Assembly: GCF_033115175.1 (NCBI RefSeq)
Contig: NC_084829.1
Span: 16,070,496 to 16,134,495, forward strand
Direction of reading: 5' to 3'
DNA from: Lepus europaeus
Lineage: Eukaryota > Chordata > Mammalia > Lagomorpha > Leporidae
DNA length: 64,000 nucleotides
In this document: positions 11,742 through 23,999 of the stretch, one piece after another
Layout of the letters: every line of letters begins with the position of its first letter
How positions within the stretch are numbered: position 1 is the stretch's first letter
Notes under the pieces: model-generated
The model's input: the letters and a program-made list of their open reading frames with translations, nothing else
Database searches by the model: none
Told to the model about the DNA's origin: nothing
Made by a program: the position numbers and the translations under genes

Positions 11742-12676
11742 AAAGAAGAAGAAATGCAAGAAGCGGATCTCAAAAAATTGATAAGAACATTAAGAAGTTC
11801 TCAAAAACAAATTCTTGAACTACAGAAATCCTTAAAGGACAAGATAGAAAATCTCTCTCGTGAAAGTGAAATATTAAGGAGGAATCAAAATGAAATGAAA
11901 CAACTAGTGGAACAAGAAATGGTGATTGTGACGAGAAATCATAATGAAATGAAGAATTCAATAGATCAAATGACAAACACATTAGAGAGCCTTAAAAACA
12001 GAATGGGCGAAACAGAAGAGAGAATATCAGACTTAGAAGACAGAGAACAGGAAAGGAAACAGGCAAACCAAAGAAAAGAAGAATAAATTAGAAATCTAAT
12101 AAATATTGTCGGGAATCTACAGGATACTATTTAAAAATCTAACATTCGGGTTCTAGGAGTTCCTGAAGGCATGGAGAGGGAGAAAGGATTAGAAGGCATT
12201 TTCAGTGAGATACTAGCAGAAAATTTCCCAGGTTTGGAGAAGGACAGAGGCATCTTAGTACAGGAAGCTTATAGGACCCCTAATAAACATGACCGAAAGA
12301 GATCCTCACCACGACACGTTGTAATCAAACTCACCACAGTGAAACATAAAGAAAAGATTCTAAAAGGTGCAAGAGAGAATCGTCAGATTACTCTCAGAGG
12401 ATCTCCAATTAGACTCACAGCAGACTTCTCATCAGAAACCCTACAAGCTAGAAGGGAATGGCGAGACATAGCCCAGGTACTAAGAGAGAAAAACTGCCAG
12501 CCCAGAATATTATATCCTGCAAAGCTCTCATTTGTGAATGAAGGTGAAATTAAGACTTTTCATAGCAAACAGAAACTGAAAGAATTTGTTGCCACTCATC
12601 CTGCCCTGCAGAAGATGCTTAAAGATGTCTTACACACAGAAACACAGAAACATGGTCACCAATATGAAAGAAGGTA

Positions 12677-14660
12677 AAGGAAGGAAACCTCAGAGCAAAA
12701 GATCACAGGAAGCTCAATTTCTCTTTGACATAGAATTAAACTCTGATGCACTGTTAGAGCAATGTGTTAAAGTAATCTATTATGTTCTCTTGATGTCTGT
12801 TAAATCTGTTAAATTCTAATTGTTCAAAAACAGCTGAATTTTTATTAAGAGCTATGGGTTATTTAACTATGTGCTTATTTTCAAAGATTTGAATAATCAC
12901 CTTGTAACAATGATCAAATTTGGTCTATGTTATGTCATGATTTTAAGAAATCTTAGTTCAACCAGATATTTTGGATTTTGATATTGGTCTATTATGCTAT
13001 GTTATATGTGCATACATATTGTATGTCCACATGGGGAAATTTTATTAAGAGTTTTATTTTAAATGGCTTTTAGATAAGACTGTCCATAAATTTAAGCTGC
13101 TAAAATCAATCAAAGATACATTTTAATTTGTGTGACCTGAATCTGTGTATCATATGTTTTAAACTTGTTGGTAGAAAGAAACTAAAACCATTTTATATGG
13201 TTGTGCTTAAGTTTACTGGTTAAACAAACTACACCATGTTAGATATTTAAGAGGTGTTTTCAAATACATGATTCTTAAAATTTATAGAAGGCATTGGACC
13301 TTCTGGTAAATGTTTTATTAAGTTCTTATCTAAGGGTTGAAACGGTTTGCTAAGTATTCATGTAATATTGCTATTGTCAGCAAGTGATCTAGGACTTGCT
13401 CCCTCATTTCTCTTTTCTAAGCCCAACTTGTTCTTTCATTTCTCTATTCTCTTCAAGGTAGGGAACTAATTCTATTATGAAGGAATCTGTAGGACGCACA
13501 ATTTAATCTTTAGACCTTATAAGAGATGGCTAACATTTTTCTGTAATAGCATAGCCAAAATAAGAGCTTACATAATAATTTCATAGCTAGATTCACATCG
13601 CCATCAGCGAAGTATACAGTAAGTAGAAAAAAAAACCTCCCTTTCAGACCAAAGGGAAAGAAAGTTTTAAAGTGAGAATATAATTTTCCTCATGGGCATT
13701 GTCTACCTTAGAAAAACTACCACAGAACATGCCTGTGACTATAGACTTGTAGTTCAGGCCACCGAAGATTAGAGATGGGACATGGGCACTCCCTTGACTT
13801 GCATCCTCTGGTCTGCTTGAACACAAACCAGGAGGAAAAGAAAGCTAGGCATCAGAAGCAATGGGTGCCAGGCCTATTACTGGCTGATCTGTACAGTGAT
13901 CTGCCCTCAAGGAGACCCAACAGGCCAGTCCACTGCAGTGGCTTTCAATGTGGTAAGCCTGGGCTTCAGCAGAAGTCAGCTTGTGAAGAGCCCTGGCAGC
14001 TCTGCCAAGAGTTGGATCACTGGAAATGGACCTGCCCTGGAGTCGAAGGATGCCCAGGTCAGAGCCACAGATCTTATTGGCTCCAAGCTGAAAAGCCCTT
14101 CACTCAGCCCAACTTCCAAAGTGACCACTGCAACTGAGGGTATGGTCAAGTAGGGTCAGCAACATTGCAGGCAGAACTGTCAATTTCTTGTTAGAGATGC
14201 CACCTGCCTTTACCTGGCCAGCTCTCCTCCCATGCCAGCCAAGTAATGAAAGTCAACAGAGTGCCTTCCCCTAGGAGGTTCACACCTCCCTTAGGATATA
14301 CCCCATGTGAAGAGATAGATAGGTCTGGGCCTCTTAACTTACAAGGCCTAAAGCCCACCAAATTATTATCAAGCCCCTTCTATCAGGTTCTATTTGCCTC
14401 TCAATCAGAAAACTTAATTGTAGCTTAGACAGCACCTTTCTTAGCTCCTCTAATAATGACTCTGTCCTTTGTTCTAGACCCTGTCTAGTGCACTTGGGCC
14501 TTTGTAATCATAACCTCTACTCTACCACCAATGGCTCTACTCCCAACCTGTGTGTCCTGATGGTCCTCTTCCCCACTTAATGCTGTATAATTGTTCAAAC
14601 CTGGTAAATGCCACTCTTAGGATCCTTGGTTACTACCCTCACCCTGTCTTTTATGACCTT
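12677..14660 (+). other. Non-L1 middle segment of composite A
   Basis: After the ORF1 stop the sequence is AT-rich and non-coding to about 13620. It then becomes mixed sequence containing a zinc-knuckle-like stretch (about 13775-14137) up to the L1 3'UTR. No endonuclease or RT motif can be read, so this is not a decayed ORF2. Relative to copy C it lacks about 715 bp at the point after 'tattttggattttg' (near 12981). Confidence 0.75.
13775..14137 (+). pseudogene. Degenerate retroviral Gag nucleocapsid-like segment (copy A)
   Basis: The open frame contains FQCGKPG followed by a C about 7 residues on, then LC-x4-H-WKWTC-P. This is the layout of two adjacent CCHC zinc knuckles of an ERV1/gammaretrovirus-type nucleocapsid, with the second knuckle having the characteristic HWK..CP. 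The first His is replaced by Leu and the first Cys of knuckle 2 is missing, so it would not bind zinc normally. It lies about 1.1 kb after L1 ORF1 and is conserved in copies B and C. The retroviral origin is inferred from the pattern alone. Confidence 0.5.
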
Positions 14661-15114
14661 GTCTAAATATGATCAGAGTCGGGGAACTTGGAAGGCTTCC
14701 ATAGCCTTGGCAACTCATGACGACAGCCTAGGGTGGTTACTGGTGCCATAAACTAGAGTGTCAATTTGTTGGGTCAACAACAGGAGCCACTGTGCGCTTG
14801 CTCCTGATGTGGGATCTCTGTCCTTAATGTACTGTACATTTTGATTTAATGCTATAACTAGTACTCAAACAGTGTGTTTCACTTTGTGTTTCTATGTGGG
14901 TGCAAACTGTTGAAATCTTTACTTAATGTATACTAAATTGATCTTCTGTATATAAAGAGAATTGAAAATGAATCTTGATGTGAATGGAAGGGGAGAGGGA
15001 GCGGGAGAGGGGAGGGTTGCGGGTGGGAGGGAAATTATGGGAAGGGGATGCCATTGTAATCCATAAGCTGTATACTGGAAATTTATATTCATTAAATAAA
15101 AGTTAAAAAAAAAA
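14661..15114 (+). other. L1-type 3'UTR of composite A
   Basis: From about 14661 ('gatcagagtcgg..aacttgg') the sequence matches the terminal 450 bp of the L1 3'UTRs in this window. It includes the single 'cttctgtatataaagagaattg' unit, the G-rich tract (14986-15045), the terminus and poly(A). This would let L1 machinery recognise the transcript. Confidence 0.85.
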
Positions 15115-15126
15115 AGATCTGATCGA

Positions 15127-15913
15127 AAAGCATGCCCAAGGATTAGAGATCCTAAAGGGAAGCCAGAATGAAATACTGGAAATGAAAAACTCAATTGACC
15201 ATATAAATAACACCGTGGAATCCCTCAGAAATCAAACAGATGAAATAGAAGAGTGAATATCAGAACTCACAGACAAACTTCCAAAAATAATACAGTCAGA
15301 TCAAGCACAGGAAGAAGAAATTAGAAAATTAAAATATATGGTCGGAGACCTACAAGATTCAATCACGCGTTGTAATGTTCGGATAATAGGAGTCCCTGAG
15401 GGTGTGGAAAGAGAGAATGGATTGGAAGGCGTTTTCAATGAAATAATGTCAGAAAACTTCCAACAGAGGCTAATATATAATAACAGGCAAATTCAATAAA
15501 TACTGAGGAGCCCCAACAGGTTAGACCAGAAGAGAAATTCACCAAAACACATTGTGGCAACACTCACCTCAGTGACACACAAAGAACAAATCCTAAAATG
15601 TGCCAGAGAAAAATGACAAATCACATTCAGGGGTAAGTTAATCAGACTCACCCCAGACTTCTCATCGCAAACACTACAGGCAAGGAGACAATGGCATGAT
15701 ATATTCCAAGTTTTAAAAGACAAACAATGCCAACCTAGAATACTATACCCTGCAAAGCTATCATTTATGAATGAAGGGGAAAGAAAGATCTTCCACGACA
15801 AACAGAAACTGAAAGAATTTGTATCCACACATCCAACCCTACAACACTGGCTCAAAGAGATTCTGCACACAGAAATACAAAAACAAGAACTTCACTACAA
15901 AAAGAAAAAGTGA
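15127..15913 (+). pseudogene. L1 D ORF1, C-terminal part
   Basis: It resumes at the duplication after composite A. The coiled-coil end, an RRM start ('VRIIGVPEG' near 15380) and the C-terminal domain ('TLQARRQW' near 15680, 'YPAKLSF' near 15748) are readable. Stops interrupt at about 15254, 15497 and 15615. It ends in a lysine-rich tail at about 15911. Confidence 0.88.
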
Positions 15914-15969
15914 ATGTAGAATAAGCTACAAACAAATCTCAAAATACATAAACAGCTCGTTTAGGAAAC

Positions 15970-18900
15970 ATGAATGCGAAAAGACAGTACTTAATAATAG
16001 TCACACTGAATGAGAATGGCCTTAACTCTACTACCAAGAGACACAGACTAGCTGATTGGATCAAAAAAGAGAATCCATCTATATGCTGCCTTCAGGAAAC
16101 ACACCTTATCAGCAAAGATGCACGCAGACTGAAAGTGAAAGGATGGAGAAAGATATTCCAAGAAACAGAAATCAAAAAAGAGCTGGTGTGGCCATCCTAA
16201 TATCAAACAAAATAGACTTTAACATAAAAACTATAAAAAGAGACAGAGAGGGGCACTATATAACAATTAAAGGATCTATCCAACAGGAAGACATTACTAT
16301 TATAAATGTATACTCACCTAATTACAGGGTGCCTGGCTACCTGAAAGAATTACTAAAGGACTTAAAGGGAGATATAGATGCAAATACAATAGTAACAGGG
16401 GACTTCAACACCCCACTCTCACCAACGGACAGATCAACCAGAGAAACAACAGAGCTAATTGACGTTATAGACCAAATAGACCTAGTAGATATCTTCAGAG
16501 CTATTCACCCCACAGCCAGAGTTCACATATTTCTCCCCAGTACATGGGCCATACTCTAGGATTGACCATATGCTAGGCCATAAAGGGAGCCTCAACAAAT
16601 TCAAAAAAATTGAAATTATACCATGCAGCTTCTCAGACCATAGTGCAGTGAAACTCAAAATCAACAACCCAAGATCTCTACACCATATGCAAACACATGG
16701 AGAATGGACAACATGATCGTAAACGAACAGTGGGTCATAGAAGTAATCAAAAGTGAAATCAAAAGATTTCTAGAAACAAATGAAAATGACAACACAACCT
16801 ATCAAAACTTGTGGGATACAGCAAAAGCAGTGGTAAGAGGAAAGTTTATAGCAATTGGTGCCTATATGGAGACTCTGGAAAGGAACCAAACAAATGACCT
16901 CTCCATGCACCTCAAGGATTTAGAAAAATAGCAGCAAATCAAGCCCAAATCTAGCAGAAGGAAAGAAATACTCAGGATTAGAGAAGAAATAAACCAAATT
17001 GAAACCAAAAAACAACACAAAAAAATCAACAAAACCAAGAACAGGTTCTTTAAAAAAATAAACAAAATAGACACACCATTGGCCCAATTGACCCAAATTT
17101 GTAAAATTAAAGGGAGGGAATCCTCCAAAATTCTTTCTATGAAGCAATATCACTTATAATTCCTAAGCCTGGAAGACACAACAGAGAAAGAAAACTGCAG
17201 ACCTATCTCCCTGATGAACATAGATGCAAAAATACTCAAGAAAATCCTGGCAAACCAAATCCAACTAGACATCAGAAAGAACATTCACCCGGACCAAGTG
17301 AGATTTAACCCTGGTATGCAGGGATGGTTCAATATTTGAAAGTCAATCAATTAACAAATTACATTAATATCACATTAACAAATTGAAATAAAAATCATAT
17401 GATTATCTCAATAGATACAGAGAAAGCATTTGATAAAATACAACACCCTTTCATGATGGAAACCCTAAGCAAATTGGGGTTAGAAGGAACATTCCGCAAC
17501 ACAAGTAAGACAATTTATGATAAACAAATGGTCAGCCTCATAGTGAATGGGGAAAAGTTGGAGGCATTTCCATTGAAAACTGGCACCAGACAGGGATGCC
17601 CATTCTCACCATTGCTATTCAATATAGTCCTAGAAGTGTTAGTCAGAACCATCAAGCAAGAAAAAGAAATTAAAGGGATACAACTAGGAAAGGAGAAAGT
17701 TAAACTACCCCTATTTGCAGATGACATGATCCTATATATAGGGGATCCAATAAATTCCTCTAAGAGACTATTGGGACTCATAGAAGAGTTTGGTAAAGTA
17801 GCAGGATACAAAGTCAATGCTCAGAAATCAACAGCCTTTGTATACACAGACAATGCCATGGCCAGGGAAACACATCTAAGATCAATCCCATTCACAAGAG
17901 CCACAAAAACAATCAAGTACCTTGGAATAAATTTAGCCAAGGATGTCAAAGACCTCTATGATGAAAACTACAAAACATTAAAGAAAGAAATAGAAGAAGA
18001 CACAAAAAAATGGAAAAATCTGCCATGTTCATGGATTGGAAGAATCAGTATCATCAAAATGTTCATTCTCCCAAAAGCAACTTAAAGGTTCAATGCAATA
18101 CCAATCAAAATACCAAAGTCATTCTTCACAGATCTGGAAAAAATGATGCTGAAATTCATATGGAGAAACAGGAGACCACAAACAGCTAAAGCAATCCTTT
18201 ACAATAAAAACAAAGCCAGAGGCATCACAGTTCCAGACTTCAAGACATACTACAGGACAGTTATAATCAAAACAGCCTGGTACTGGTACAAAAACAGATG
18301 GATAGACCAATGGAACAGAATAGAAACACCAGAAATCAATCCAAACATCTATAACCAACTCATATCCAACAAAAGACCTAAAACTAACCCATGGAACAAG
18401 GACAGCCTCTTCAATAAATGCTGCTGGGAAAACTGGATGTCCACATGTAAAAGTATGGAGCATGACCCTTACCTTACACCATATACAAAAATCCATTCAA
18501 CATGGATCAAAGAACTAGAGATATGCCACGACATCATGAAATTAATTGATAACATAGAGGAAACCCTTCAAGACATTGGAAAAGGCAAAGAATTCCTGGA
18601 GAAGACCCCAGAGGCACGGGGAATCAAAGATAAAATAAACAAATGGGATTACCTCAAATTAAAAAGTTTCTTTACAGAAAAAGAAGCAGTCAGGAAAGTG
18701 AAGAGGCAACCAACAGAATGGGAGACATTATTTGCAGACTACACAACTGATAAAGGATTAACAACTAGAATCTATAAAATGATCAAGAAACTCCACAGCA
18801 ACAAAACAAACAAACCAATAAAAAGATGGGCCAAGGACCTTAACAGACATTTTTCAAAAGAGGAAATCCAAATGGCCAACAGACACATGAAAAAATGTTC

Positions 18901-19435
18901 AGGATCCCTAGCCATCAGGGAAATATAAATCAAAACCACAATGAGGTTTCACCTCACCCTGGTTAGATTGGCTTACATACAGAAATCAACTAACAACAGA
19001 CGCTGGCGAGGATGTGGGGAAAAAGGGACACTAATCCACTGTTGGTGGGAATGCAACTGGTTAGCCACTATGGAAGACAGTTTGTTGAATCCTCAGAATC
19101 CTAAATATAGCCCTACCACATGACCCAGCCATCCCACTCCTTGGAATATACCCAAATGGAATTAAAGGGGGAAAAAAGCTGTTTGTATCTCAATGTTTGT
19201 TGCATCTCAATTCACAATAGCTAAGACATGGAAGCAACCTAAATATCCATCAACGGATGACTGGATAAAGAAATTATGGGATATGTACTCTATGGAACAC
19301 TATACAGCAGTAAAAAACAATGAAATCCGGTCATTTGCAACTAGATGGAGGAATCTGGAAAATATCATGCTGAGTGAAATAAGCCAGTTCAAAAGGGACA
19401 AATATCATATGTTCTCCCTGATCAACGACAACTAA
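15970..19435 (+). pseudogene. L1 D ORF2, decayed with internal deletion
   Basis: The ATG at 15970 opens the endonuclease domain ('LNENGLNSTTKRHRLADW', 'CCLQETH'), which frameshifts near 16195 and 16555. The SDH motif follows near 16635. At about 17100 the sequence jumps from 'LAQLTQI' to the 'GRESSKILSMK' region. Compared with copy H, about 430 bp covering the linker and start of RT is missing. The RT palm FADD is at about 17713-17724. A stop at about 18083 and another near 18926 break the rest. The frame ends at 19433-19435. Confidence 0.9.
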
Positions 19436-20646
19436 CTGAGCATCTAAATGGAAACCTGTTGAAGTGAAATGGACACTGTGAGAAACAATGACATGATCAA
19501 TGCTTGTCTTGACTATTGAGGAGCAACCTACTATTTTATTCCTTTTAGTATTTTTGTTGTTGTTCTGTTGTTCTTTTTGTTCTACTAATACCACTGGTTG
19601 AACTCTGTAATTAATACACAATTATTCTTAGGTGTTTAAAATTAACAGAAAAGTGATCTCTGTTAAATACAAGAGTGGGAATAAGAGAAGGAGGAGATAT
19701 ACAGGTCGGCACATGCTCACTCTGACTTACCTCCAATGGTAGAGCTAGAAATGTGCCAGGGGATTCCAATTCAATCTTACCAAGGAGGCATGTACCAATG
19801 CCAGCTCACTTGGTAAAGTGATAAGTTTAAGTACATAATTGATCAAAAAGATAGGGTAAGTGTCAAAGAGATTTCACAAATAAGACAGTGTGTGCAAATA
19901 ATGAAGGACAGAATTAAAAGGGAGAGAATGACCCTGTGGGGAAAGCGGGACACACAGCCAGACTCATATGATGGCAAATGCCCTAAACAGCACTCTGGCC
20001 TCAGAATCAACCCTTGGGGCATTCAATCTGGCTAAAAGGCCCATGAAAGTCTCACAGGCATGGAAAGCCAAGACACTGTTTCAAAAACGACCTGAATGAA
20101 AGATCTCGGTGAACAAGATCCCAGCTGAAAAAAAGGGCCATGAAAGAGAAGGTATCTTTCTCTGAAGGGAGGAAGGAACCTCCACTGTGATATGGCCTTG
20201 ACTAAATAGTACAGAGTTGGTGAATTCAAGAGGCTTCCATAGCCTAGACAGCTCATGGCAAGAGTGTCGGATGATTACTGATGTCATAAATAAGAGTGTC
20301 AATTGTTAAATCAACAACGGGAGTCACTGGGAACATGCTCCACATGTAGGATCTCTGCCTTTAATGTGTTTTACTATGAGAGTTAAAGATAACACACTAG
20401 TCAAACCGTATTCTATATCTTGTGCACTTATGTGGGTTCAGTCTGTTGAAATCTTTGCTTAGTTATACTAAGTTTATCTTCTGTACATAAAGATAATTGA
20501 AAATGAAACTCGAAGAAGAGTGGGATGGGAGAGGGAGTAGGAGATGGGAGGGCTGCAGATGGGAGGGAGGTTGGGGGGTAAAGCCACAACAATGCAAAAG
20601 TTGCACTTTGTAAATTCACATTTATTAAATTAAAAAATGAGGAAAA
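19436..20646 (+). other. L1 D 3'UTR
   Basis: A single-unit L1 3'UTR with a G-rich tract at about 20520-20580, the terminus 'cacatttattaaattaaaa' and an A-rich tail that abuts the E duplication. Confidence 0.85.
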
Positions 20647-21168
20647 AAATGAAAGATCTCTGTGAGTGAGAAAGATCTCTGTGCATTCTCTGTGAGAGAA
20701 CTTCCATTTTGACTATAGCCTTGTCTAAATAAATCAGAGGTGGTGAATTCAGGAGGCTTCCGTAGCCTTGGCAGCTCAGGACAAGAGCATCGGGTGATTA
20801 CTGATGTCATAAATAAGAGTGTCAATTGTTAAATCAACAACAGGAGTCACTGTGCAGTTACTCCCCATGTAGGATCTCTGTCCTTAATGTGTTGTACTAT
20901 GTCAATTAATGGTATAACTAGTACTCAAACAGTACTTAATATTTTGTGTTTCTGTGTGGGTTCAAACTGTTGAAATCTTTACTTAGTATATACTAAATTG
21001 ATCTTCTGTATATAAAGATAATTGAAAATGAATTTGATGTATATCAATGGGAGAGGGAGTGGGAGATGGACCGGTTGGGGGTGGGAGGGAGGTTATGGGG
21101 GGAAAAGCTGCTATAATCCAAAAGTTGTACTTTGGAAATTTATATTTATTAAATAAAAGTTAAAAAAA
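20647..21168 (+). mobile_element. L1 element E, right part (3' end)
   Basis: A second L1 3'UTR end lies immediately after the tail of D. It starts at the duplicated aaatgaaagatctc, continues exactly where 7867-8054 stopped, and ends with 'tttattaaataaaagtt' and poly(A). This shows that D inserted into E, rather than the 3'UTR having been tandemly duplicated. Confidence 0.85.
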
Positions 21169-21328
21169 GAAAATAAATGTCTTTGCAACATAAAATACCT
21201 TGAATTTCTAAAATCATAATAGACAATAACTGTCTGAATGCTGGCTCTGTGGCAACTAGAAGTGCAATATTTTACATATATCAAATGTGTTTAACCCTTA
21301 TAGTAAAGCTTTAGTTTTGCATTATTTT

Positions 21329-21369
21329 TAAGTTGTATTTATATACTTATTTGATAGGCAGAATAAGAC

Positions 21370-21413
<44 letters not shown>

Positions 21414-21600
21414 GAGAATGTCCATCCTCTGGTTCTCTCCCCACATGGCAAAAATAGCCAGGGCTGGGCCAGGTCATAGCCAGGAGCTCAGAATACCATG
21501 GGTTTCCCATGTGGGTGGCAGGGGTCCAAGTACTTAGGCCATCGTTCACTGCTTATTCAATACATTAGCAGGACATCAGATCAGTAGCAGAGAAGCTGGG
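21329..21600 (-). mobile_element. CSINE, antisense, old
   Basis: A reverse-orientation CSINE with tail 'ttatttgataggcagaataagacag', a (GA)n run at 21368-21413, and an eroded head. Confidence 0.82.
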
Positions 21601-21659
21601 CACCGTAAGTTTGTATTACTATCTCCTAATCTTAAAGGGGTTAAGAAATCTGAAGCACT

Positions 21660-21958
21660 GGGGCTGGCGCTGTGGTGTAGCAGGTAAGGCTGCCACCTAC
21701 AGCGCTGGCATTCCATATGGGCTCCAATTCTGGTCCCAGCTGCTCCACTTCTGATCCAGCTCTCTACTAAGGCCTGGGAAAGCAGTAGAAGATGGCCCAA
21801 TGCCTTGGGCCCCTGCTCCTGGCTTCATATCAGCGCAGCTCCGGCCGTTGCAGCCAATTGGGGAGCGAACCAGCAAATGAAAGACTTTTGTCTCTCTCTC
21901 TGCATCTCCTCTCTCTGTGTAACTATGACTTTCAAATAAATAATTTTTTTTAAAAGAA
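21660..21958 (+). mobile_element. CSINE
   Basis: The head 'ggggctggcgctgtggtgtagc', body, CT-rich region and A-tail are complete. Flanking repeats atctgaagcact (about 21648) and atcagaagcact (about 21963) are its target-site duplication with one mismatch. Confidence 0.92.
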
Positions 21959-22075
21959 ACAGATCAGAAGCACTGAAATGTTAAATAACTTTCCCAAGTT
22001 CGCATATGTGACAAGTGGAACCAACAGGATTTCAGCACAGCAAGTCTGGTTCCAAAACCTATCCATGTAATCATG

Positions 22076-23800
22076 ACACTGTGCTATATATATCTCAAAC
22101 ATATATGACTATTATCATATGGAAGGACACATATAAAATTCTTTTCTTGCTCAGTGAAGTGATGAGAATTCATCCACATTGGAGCATGTCATACAGCAGT
22201 CAATTTGCGCTTATGTGTTTTATTGAAATAATTATTGGTGGTGTGATTAATGACTCACATAATTTTTAATTCCAGGGAGCTGTTATGATTACAAACCAAC
22301 TCATAAAAATCTGTAGAGTACATAATTGTTCCATACTTCAGACCACATATTAGGATCTAGTGTTTTAGCAGTGCCCACCAGACAAAACAGCAAGCCTATA
22401 GTAGACCCTGAAATATTTGACTCACCCCTCATGGTCACCAAGACAACTGATTAAGCATATAAATATAATTCTGAACTTACTGCATAGGGCTGTGGAGACT
22501 GAACATCTCCTTCATAGACAACGGATTTGAACTTGGGTATCAGAGACAACAACTAGTGATATCTTATTTCATGCTATCTTCTCAGAGCACATGTATCTCC
22601 AGAATTAATATGCATGATATAAATCGTAAAATTATTGTATGGGGCAAACATTTTTTTAACTCTAGTATCAGAAATGCACACTATGTAAGGCCATTTATTT
22701 CTCTTTTTTTCCTTTTTTTCTTTTTTTTCTTTTTTTTTTTCTTTTTTTTAAAAAAAGGCAAACAAACAGAAAGGACGTGTGACTATTGTCATCCCCTTCT
22801 TGGCAGCCACGTGTTCAGGGAGGAGGAGCCTTGTCATGAATCTACCTTAACACACTTCTGAAAAAGCAGCAGTCACAGTGACACCGCAGTGGAAATGAGA
22901 GAGCTGCAGCCCTGCAGAGCCAATGCTGCCACAAGGTTTGTTTTCCATGGGGCAGGCTCTGCAGTTGTCGGGAAGTCAAACATTGAGGGACATTCTCTGG
23001 ATCAGAGTAATGGTAACCTTTAATGTCTCCTAGAAAATAATGTGCCTGAGTTGATAAAACAATTTGAGGGAAGTAAGAGAAGAAGAATTTGCACACAAAT
23101 GGGCAGAGTCTTCTGATTTTCTTTCCAGTAACTGAGAATAAATTAATATGGTAGATGTCTGCAGAGAAATCATATTGTTTACTTATACGATGAGGAAAGA
23201 CTAAATTTTCCTTTTATGAGAGGAAAACATTAAGCTAGTTCTGGATTTGTGGTTTCAGACACTTGGATCCAACAGAAATAAAAGGTAACTAAGCAAATGA
23301 AAATGAAAATGAATGAATAGAGTATTTATTCTTGAAGATTGCACAGCTAGGAAGGACTTAGATATCTTTGCTCCATTTCTAAATCTCATATTGTACACAA
23401 GAAATTAGATGAAAATTTTCTGTGCCAGCTTCATAATGAGCAGAGAAGAATGTTCTCCTTCCCTGAATTAATCTGTGGAGGCTGTAGTGATAACAAAAAC
23501 AGTTAAGGAAATAACAGCTTAGGATGGACTTTCTTTTTAAAAGAATTTTTATTTTTGTTTTCATGACTTTAACTAAAGCCCTGTTTTATTCAGAAGTGAG
23601 GCACAATTATACATACCATGTGTCTGACAAGATAAATTATTATTGTTTATTCCCCTGTTCAGATATTATAAAACCTTATTGCCATGAGACAGCTTGCAAT
23701 ACTTTCCAGTTGTTTCTCTTTTGTCTTACTCATTGGCAGTACTCAGGCCCAAATCATGACTTTTGAACAGCTAATCTCAGGGAATCATGAAACTACTCTC
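22076..23800. other. Unique sequence with poly-T tract
   Basis: No gene or family was recognised. A T-rich low-complexity run lies at about 22697-22750, followed by ordinary unique sequence. Confidence 0.6.
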
Positions 23801-23804
23801 TCAA

Positions 23805-23985
23805 ATCAACTATTTCCATTTTTTTATTGCCGTGCTTTTCATAAATACAACTTTAGGAGCATAATAATTCTTCCCGCTGTACCTGCTCTCCCACCATACT
23901 CCCACCCCTCTACTTCTTCCCTCTTCTGTTCCCAGTCTTGTTTTCAAACCAACTAATTGACCACTGTATGCTGTTTTTTGGCTAA
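23805..23985 (-). mobile_element. Possible old L1 3' end remnant
   Basis: On the minus strand, a G-rich tract is followed by 'aaagttgtatttatgaaaa', echoing the end of the L1 3'UTRs elsewhere in this window. It is strongly diverged, so this is a weak call. Confidence 0.35.
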
Positions 23986-23999
23986 ATGTCTCCACTTTT

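Larger units (their letters stand above)
10052..12676 (+). pseudogene. L1 ORF1 of composite A, interrupted
   Basis: ORF1p is the trimeric coiled-coil RNA chaperone of L1. The N-terminus (ATG 10052) is open to about 10157, where L1 F is inserted. The coiled-coil part resumes at about 11745 and is open to a stop at 12084-12086 ('RKEE-stop'). A further stop near 12133 precedes the RRM/C-terminal part (12171-12676, with 'TADFSSETLQARREW' and 'YPAKLSF'). The insertion and the stops make it non-functional. Confidence 0.9.
9131..15114 (+). mobile_element. Composite L1/ERV-like element, copy A
   Basis: The order is L1 5'UTR (9131-10051), L1 ORF1 (10052-12676, split by L1 F), about 2.0 kb of non-L1 sequence (12677 to about 14660) with a zinc-knuckle-like segment, L1 3'UTR (14661 to about 15100) and poly(A). 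ORF2 is absent. It sits inside ORF1 of L1 D. The duplication agatatgatcga (9119-9130) and agatctgatcga (15115-15126) differs by one base. Subtracting L1 F leaves about 4.4 kb. The same structure recurs in copies B and C. Confidence 0.88.
8055..20646 (+). mobile_element. L1 element D, full length, interrupted by element A
   Basis: A full-length L1 with a 5'UTR (8055 to about 8934), ORF1 (8935-9130 and 15127 to about 15913), ORF2 (15970-19435) and a 3'UTR with tail (19436-20646). It inserted into L1 E: the 14-bp duplication aaatgaaagatctc lies at 8041-8054 and 20647-20660. It was later split by composite element A at 9131-15114. Excluding A, about 6.6 kb is L1 D itself. It belongs to the same L1 lineage as the antisense copy H at 41688-46930, since both share 5'UTR and ORF1 N-terminal sequence. 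Confidence 0.9.
21225..22075 (+). mobile_element. MIR SINE, split by two CSINEs
   Basis: Pieces at about 21225-21328, 21601-21659 and 21959-22075 read in order like an old MIR. They give an early 'ggctctgtggcaac', a middle 'ttactatctcctaatcttaaag' (the 'ttatccccattttacag' region), and then 'ttaaataactttcccaag...agcaagtctgg'. Two CSINEs separate them. Confidence 0.6.

Noticed and set aside
20091-21168. Two adjacent L1 3' ends as a tandem duplication of the 3'UTR
   Set aside because: The shared aaatgaaagatctc at 8041 and 20647 shows that the second 3' end is the displaced remainder of element E.
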